Below, piece after piece: positions 17,650 to 21,548 of a DNA stretch of 21,548 bases. The notes under the pieces are model-generated. The model was not told where the DNA came from. It made no database searches and saw only the letters and a list, made by a program, of their open reading frames with translations. The translations under genes and the position numbers were made by a program. This DNA is from Lingula anatina (lineage: Eukaryota; Brachiopoda; Lingulata; Lingulida; Lingulidae): positions 8,878 through 30,425 of the forward strand of contig NW_019775537.1 in assembly GCF_001039355.2 (NCBI RefSeq). Direction: 5' to 3'. Each line of letters opens with the position of its first letter. Position 1 is the first letter of the stretch.

Positions 17650-17988
17650 TTGAAAGACACTTCAGGTATGACAACACTATGGCCTCCCTCTTCCAGTGAA
17701 TTTACCAGTGCAGGAGCCAAAGAAGTTGTTCTAAATGAGCTATATTATCTTCTTTCTTGGGCCATTTCTGCTTTGGAAGAGCCAACACTAAATTATCTCT
17801 CTTTGCCCGAAGACACTCACACTAAACTGCTGTCAAACTGTCACGATATTGTATATTTAGCATTTAAAAGGACAGTTCTGGGACAATATTGGATCTGGAT
17901 TGGCCTTACTCCCTGGGCAGTCTCAGTGATTTTCTGTAAACCTATCCAGCTTAAATGTCTGTCACGCCTACCAATCAGCTATCGGTAA
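17650..17988 (+). pseudogene. Unidentified coding fragment interrupted by a foldback element
   Basis: The frame reads TSAGAKEVVLNELYYLLSWA and then SLPEDTHTKLLSNCHDIVYL (to about 17860), with protein-like amphipathic composition and no stops. From memory, the SLPEDTH-KLLSNC-DIVYLA type of segment resembles uncharacterised repeat-associated proteins found in many marine invertebrate genomes. I cannot name a family. From about 17870 the frame runs into the foldback at 17890-18098 and the peptide loses any protein-like character, so the 3' part of the gene is missing or displaced. The start is uncertain: the ATG at 17650 lies in AT-rich sequence, and a possible acceptor (GACACTTCAG) ends at 17664. 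Confidence 0.35.
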
Positions 17989-18098
17989 AGATAATTACCC
18001 CTAACAGCTTTACTAGGCATGACAGACATTTAAGCCAGTTAGTTGATAGCAATTAAGTGAGACTCTCCTGTTCAAATGGATCGATCTAGGCATTTTTG
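17890..18098. mobile_element. Foldback element, copy 2 (related to 12119-12321)
   Basis: Two inverted arms of about 50 bp share AGTCTCA and GGCTTAAATGTCTGTCA-GCCTA (17921-17972 and 18012-18066). The right half, including AATTACCCCCTAACAGCTTT, AGTGAGACTC and GGATCGATCTA, aligns with 12197-12300 of copy 1, so both belong to one family. The outer ends are not sharply defined; the right end runs into the 165-bp repeat array. Confidence 0.65.
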
Positions 18099-18480
18099 GA
18101 GCCAAAAGGTAAAATGGTTTTCCACTTATCGTGTTATCAATGTTGTACACATGCTGAAAAAAGCGTAAAAATAACATAACTTATTCAATAACGGCCTGAT
18201 CATGCTGATTTTCGAACTTGCCCTGTCTATTATGAACATCTCATAAATTCTGTAAGTTTCAAGCCCAAAGGTAAAATGCTTTTTCACTTATCTTGTTATC
18301 GGTGTTGCATATACAGTGTACAGGCTGAAAAAAGTGAAAAACAGCAGAACTTAGATAAAAATGACTTGATCATGCTGATTTATTTAACTTAACCGACATA
18401 TTATAAATATTCATCAGTTCTGTAAGTTTCAAGCCCAAAGGTAAAATGGTTTTCTACTTATTGTGTTATCGGTGAAAGTG

Positions 18481-18535
18481 CACGGCGACGACGGCAACAG
18501 CGATGACGGCAACGACAGACGCAGGTGACGGCTAT
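18481..18535 (+). repeat. GACGG/CGACGG-rich simple-repeat block
   Basis: A GC-rich stretch of degenerate GACGGCAAC and CGACGG words inside otherwise AT-rich repeat unit 3. It replaces the normal centre of that unit; unit 5 enters the same GGTGAAAG-GCA...TGTCTGTACAT context without the block. Confidence 0.7.
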
Positions 18536-18766
18536 ATGTACAGACGCAAAAAGATATGGGTAATCATCTGTGTCTGTACATAAAAAAACAGCATAACTTC
18601 CATAAAAATGTCCCAATCATGCTGACTTTCAAACTTGACCTACGCATTATGAATATTCATCAGTTCTGTAAGTTTTAAGCCATAAGGTAAAACAGTTTTC
18701 CACTTATCGTGTTATGGGTGTTGGATATATGATGAAAAAGTGAAAAAAACAGCATAACTTCCATAA

Positions 18767-19055
18767 CTAGAAAAGCACTCAGAAGGTCCAGACCCCCGCC
18801 AAGGCAGCAAAGTCTCCATCCAATGCCGTTTCACCCCTAAATTTTCATTCTATAATGATTCAGTTTTTTTTTTTTTTATCATTGATTATTGATTGATTAT
18901 AAACCCTGATCACCATCAAAAACTAATCATCTGTTCCTTGGCCCACTTCTGACAGTTCCTGAAATTTTCATCAAAATCGGTCCAAAACTTTTTGAGTTAT
19001 GTTGATGACAGACAGACAGAGAAACAGGGGTGAAAATCTAACCTCCTTGGCAGAG
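18767..19055. mobile_element. 289-bp insertion in repeat unit 4 with ATAA duplication
   Basis: Unit 4 stops at CTTCCATAA and resumes at ATAAAAATGGCCGATCATGC. The intervening 289 bp are bounded by ATAA at 18763-18766 and 19056-19059. The insert begins CTAGAAAAGCACTCAGAAGG and contains CCGCCAAGG near its left end and CTCCTTGGC near its right end, a short inverted pair. It also has a T-rich tract and a GACAGACAGACAGAG run. The family is unknown to me. The insertion is clear because four sister units lack it. Confidence 0.7.
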
Positions 19056-19185
19056 ATAAAAATGGCCGATCATGCTGATTTTTGAACTTGACCTGCGCAT
19101 TATGAATATACATCAGTTGTGTAAGTTTCAAGCCAAAAGGTAAAACAGTTTTTCACTTATCGCATTATCGGTGAAAGCGCATCAG

Positions 19186-19426
19186 TGTCTGTACATAATA
19201 ATTTGAATTGAATTGAATTCCACAAATAACATGGACCTCATATCGAATGAACAAATGCACCCTCAAGTCATTCGATTGCAGTATATTATACTAGTTGGGA
19301 TAACCATAATTAAATGCTAGTTAAAGAATTGAATAGACAGGAAAATGGCTTCACACTGCTTCACGAGGATTAAGGGTAAGAGATTTGAATGAGTATGAAC
19401 TTTTATCAGGAGTCAGAAAAGTCATC
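19186..19426. other. No gene recognised
   Basis: AT-rich sequence with a short (AATTG)n run at 19203-19220. No coding frame or repeat family was identified. Confidence 0.4.
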
Positions 19427-19567
19427 TTACAGGTAGACAATGCAGCTCAGCTTGACAGCTATACACGCTGCTTGGTTCTCTCCTGCGGCAGCACGATTGT
19501 CGTCATTGGACCACATGACCACGTACCCCGGTAGCTCATTAACTCCCAGGTTGAGCAAAAAGGACAT
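19427..19567 (-). CDS. 46-codon small ORF or single exon, unidentified
   Basis: On the minus strand an ATG at 19567 (context AAAAAATGT) opens 46 codons to TAA at 19427-19429. The peptide starts MSFLLNLGVNELPGYVVMW and continues with an Asn/Asp/Ala-rich stretch containing SNDDNRAAAGENQAACIAVK, then a hydrophobic end, SCIVYL. The segment is noticeably GC-richer than the DNA around it and its composition looks protein-like. It may be a small protein, or the last exon of a larger gene using TGGGAG (ending at 19543) as acceptor. I do not recognise it. Confidence 0.3.
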   Translation of the reverse strand: MSFLLNLGVNELPGYVVMWSNDDNRAAAGENQAACIAVKLSCIVYL

Positions 19568-20504
19568 TTTTTAAGGCCCAAACTTTACAATAAAAATGAG
19601 CTTTTAATTTGTGTATTTGGATAAAGATAGTGTTAGTTAGTTGGACATGTTTTCTGAAGAATATACTTCGTTCAGGCCATTCCGACGAACAGACGAGAAA
19701 CCTTTTACAAAATACACAATGAAATTAGAAATAGAAAATAAATGAAAATGAAATTAAATGTTATTATTTAATAACACTTATTCAAATTTTCATTTTTTCC
19801 ACTTTGATTAAGAGGACTCTTATATGAAACACTTGACTTTTTTGTTACATCAGTACCAACAGTGCCTGCATCAACCATCTGGGCCTTGTCCACAACTCAT
19901 GACCTGCCACGTGAATCGAAAAGATGGCACCGGGGAAGGTCAAATAGGTGATAGGCCTACAAGATGAACTCTTACGGATAGATGCTGTAGGCAACAGGCT
20001 TCTGTCAGGTTCTGAACTTGGTAAAGGTGCTTTCAACCCACCCCTGCCCCGAGCACCAACCTGAAATCTCTTACAAATGAGTCTCCAAATCGGTTAGGGC
20101 ATTAGGCCTACCAACTAATAGGTCATTTACATTAGAAAGTTAACCGCGGTCGAGTTAACTCCGATTGAATCGCATTCAACTAAACCGTAATTATTTGCGT
20201 TCACACTGATACTGGCAGCGATCAGTTGCGATAGAATTTCGGCAATCGTACTTCCTGTTCAGCATGCACTCTATTGTTCAGATAAATAAAAGTCCGACCC
20301 ATTATATTTAAATTATTGTATTTCAGATATACGAGTTTACCGCATAACGGTGACAAAAGATAAGATACTAATTCTACATACAGGCATGGTGATACAGATA
20401 ACCTATGCGACAGATCTAGACCGTTTTATTTTTGGCGCTTCCTTCTGATTCACGTTGTACCTAACTCTCAGACCATATGGCGACGGGGCCGTTGACGTAT
20501 GGTT
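19568..20504. other. No gene recognised; one degenerate palindromic patch
   Basis: Mostly AT-rich. Around 20140-20243 there are short inverted words (GTTAAC...GTTAAC, and GATTGAATCGCATTCAACT against AGTTGCGATAGAATTTC) that may be a decayed foldback, too diverged to delimit. Open frames here lack domains. Confidence 0.4.
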
Positions 20505-20629
20505 AGTGCATAGAGATAATCTCGTTTTCTTTCCTTTACTTTGTACTCTGACACTTTCTTACTAAGCCTCGTGTCCAAAATATATTGTAAGTGCATAGAG
20601 ATTATTTCGTTTACTTTCCTTTATCGTAC
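20505..20629. repeat. Short local direct duplication (85-bp offset)
   Basis: AGTGCATAGAGATAATCTCG with TTTCTTTCCTTTACTTTGTAC (20505-20546) recurs at 20590-20629 with about six changes. It is a small tandem duplication of no evident function. Confidence 0.65.
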
Positions 20630-20680
20630 CACCAAAACCATGGCGGTGCACATGCTTTTAGTCCCAGTGTAAAGTAACAG

Positions 20681-20724
20681 ATAACCCCCATCACAGAGAG
20701 TCAGTTTCCCATTCATTTGTACAG
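20681..20724 (+). CDS. Weak candidate penultimate exon
   Basis: A good donor (TTTGTACAG|GTGAGC) ends a short open segment. If the upstream AG at 20680 is the acceptor, the 44-bp exon reads ITPITESQFPIHLY and ends in phase 2, the phase required by the candidate terminal exon at 21313. The acceptor lacks a pyrimidine tract, so this is tentative. Confidence 0.15.
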
Positions 20725-21312
20725 GTGAGCCTAACACTAGATTTTGACCCACCTACGTCAGACCTTGGACCTAAATAGAGAAGTTTGAGAATGATAATTA
20801 ATAGATTTTTCATTTTTAAATTGGATTCCCTAAACAGAATAAAGACGATTGACAAACACCCTCATTGGTCTTATAGTGAAAGTGTATATGTGGACATGTA
20901 CACATGCAAAGTTCATGATTATATTTACTTGGGTAATGGTCATAAAAGTAGATCTTGATCACATTTGTGATAAGAGTCTCACCTCTGTAATTGCCTTGCT
21001 ACATTGCATTATCTTGTTATCAGGTGCTTGAAATCTTTGAAATAATCCTGAGACATGCCTTTGGATAGCACCTAGCTGGCTTTATCAAATCATCAAAGGG
21101 CCAGACGGTTTAGTTACCTGGCTGATAATGATCTAGAAAGCCCATGCCTAACAAGGGAAGTAAATTTAACTAGAGGGAAAATCTACCTGACAGGTAGAAT
21201 CTTGAGATGCATTTGATAAGGCTTACCTGTGGCTCAAATGTCCAAGTAGAAGTAAAAAGGGTAATTGTCATTTATAGTAGTTTGTGATAAAAACATTCTT
21301 TTTCTCTTCCAG
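20725..21312. other. No gene recognised; possible intron
   Basis: AT-rich sequence between the candidate donor at 20724 and the strong acceptor at 21312. A 60-codon open frame at 20849-21031 has no domain or splice support. Confidence 0.35.
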
Positions 21313-21385
21313 ATTCTCTCCACAAGATGCCGGAAAGTTAAAATTGGACAATGCACCATTGCCCAAGAGGAGACGCACTAATTAA
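21313..21385 (+). CDS. Candidate terminal exon with a basic, NLS-like C-terminus
   Basis: A strong acceptor (CATTCTTTTTCTCTTCCAG, ending 21312) is followed by a frame reading FSPQDAGKLKLDNAPLPKRR and two further basic/polar positions before TAA at 21383-21385. PKRRR near the end resembles a classical nuclear localisation signal, suggesting a nuclear protein. The frame enters in phase 2. The rest of the gene would lie to the left, at unknown distance. No family is recognised, and with only 23 residues chance cannot be excluded. Confidence 0.3.
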
Positions 21386-21548
21386 ACATTTGGACAATAA
21401 TTCACATAGGTCAATAAGAAATTAGTTTATACCTTTTATAAATAAGTTAATACTACTCGTGATACAAATAGGAAAGAACTCCAACATGACTTTCACAAAA
21501 AGAGACAAGACAAGAAAACTGCATATGTATTGTATATTCATCATCACT

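Larger units (their letters stand above)
18104..19185. repeat. Array of five diverged ~165-bp units (possibly pearl/Helitron-like)
   Basis: Units begin near 18104, 18260, 18429, 18676 and 19127 with AAGCC-AAAGGTAAAA-GGTTTTCCACTTATC. They share GTGTTATCGGTGTTG, CATAACTTCCATAAAAATG, GATCATGCTGA and ATTATGAATATTCATCAGTTCTGTAAGTTTC across the unit. Unit 3 has its centre replaced by a GACGG/CGACGG-rich block (18481-18535), and unit 4 is split by a 289-bp insertion. Tandem cores of about 160 bp next to an ACGG-type simple repeat recall the bivalve pearl elements, non-autonomous Helitron relatives. That link is inference; no terminal hairpin was identified. Confidence 0.75.

Noticed and set aside
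20140-20243. Another foldback element
   Set aside because: The inverted words are short and diverged, and the ends cannot be defined.
1-21548. CRISPR arrays, rRNA genes or bacterial operons
   Set aside because: The tandem repeats have no unique spacers of constant length, and the sequence has eukaryotic mobile elements and splice signals throughout.

Overview
This window looks like a gene-poor, repeat-rich stretch of an animal genome, most likely a marine invertebrate. A lophotrochozoan such as a mollusc is my first guess, but that is inference. The DNA is AT-rich. It has no bacterial-style operons, but has spliceosomal-type GT/AG signals, a Tc1/mariner relic, several MITE-type foldback elements, short satellites, and a tyrosine-recombinase retrotransposon of the DIRS/Ngaro group. 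Almost every long open frame outside the mobile elements has no recognisable family.

Positions 1463-8452 (minus strand) hold the main structure: a decayed but architecturally complete Ngaro-like retrotransposon. Read on the minus strand, its order is A1 (8293-8452), gag-like ORF with a CCHC zinc knuckle, reverse transcriptase with YLDD, RNase H remnant, tyrosine recombinase with the R...HxxR...H...Y residues, B1 (4353-4441), A2 (4197-4352), a satellite array, and B2 (1463-1551). This is the split-direct-repeat layout (A1-ORFs-B1A2-B2) expected for Ngaro elements. Two younger elements sit inside it. One is a 513-bp Harbinger-like MITE (7007-7519, TTA duplication) within the start of the RT. 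The other is a 1477-bp piggyBac-like element (2322-3798, TTAA duplication) that cleanly splits the satellite array.

Positions 8453-15200 are mostly unannotatable. They contain a 145-bp MITE (9216-9360), a candidate minus-strand gene start with two phase-compatible exons (9752-10131), a 203-bp foldback (12119-12321) and an 806-bp element with arms of about 140 bp (13400-14205). The left arm of that last element carries a TATA-like box and a splice-donor-like sequence.

Positions 15200-19200 hold a foldback (15201-15437), single-base N gaps at 15464 and 16609, and a Tc1/mariner transposase relic (about 16035-17168, minus). A 169-bp exact duplication around the second N inside the relic is almost certainly an assembly error. 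Further right are an unidentified coding fragment, a second foldback related to 12119-12321, and an array of about 165-bp units with a GACGG-rich segment, itself interrupted by a 289-bp insertion.

Positions 19200-21548 hold a 46-codon ORF, a small local duplication and a candidate plus-strand terminal exon ending in a basic, NLS-like tail (21313-21385). No host gene can be named with confidence.
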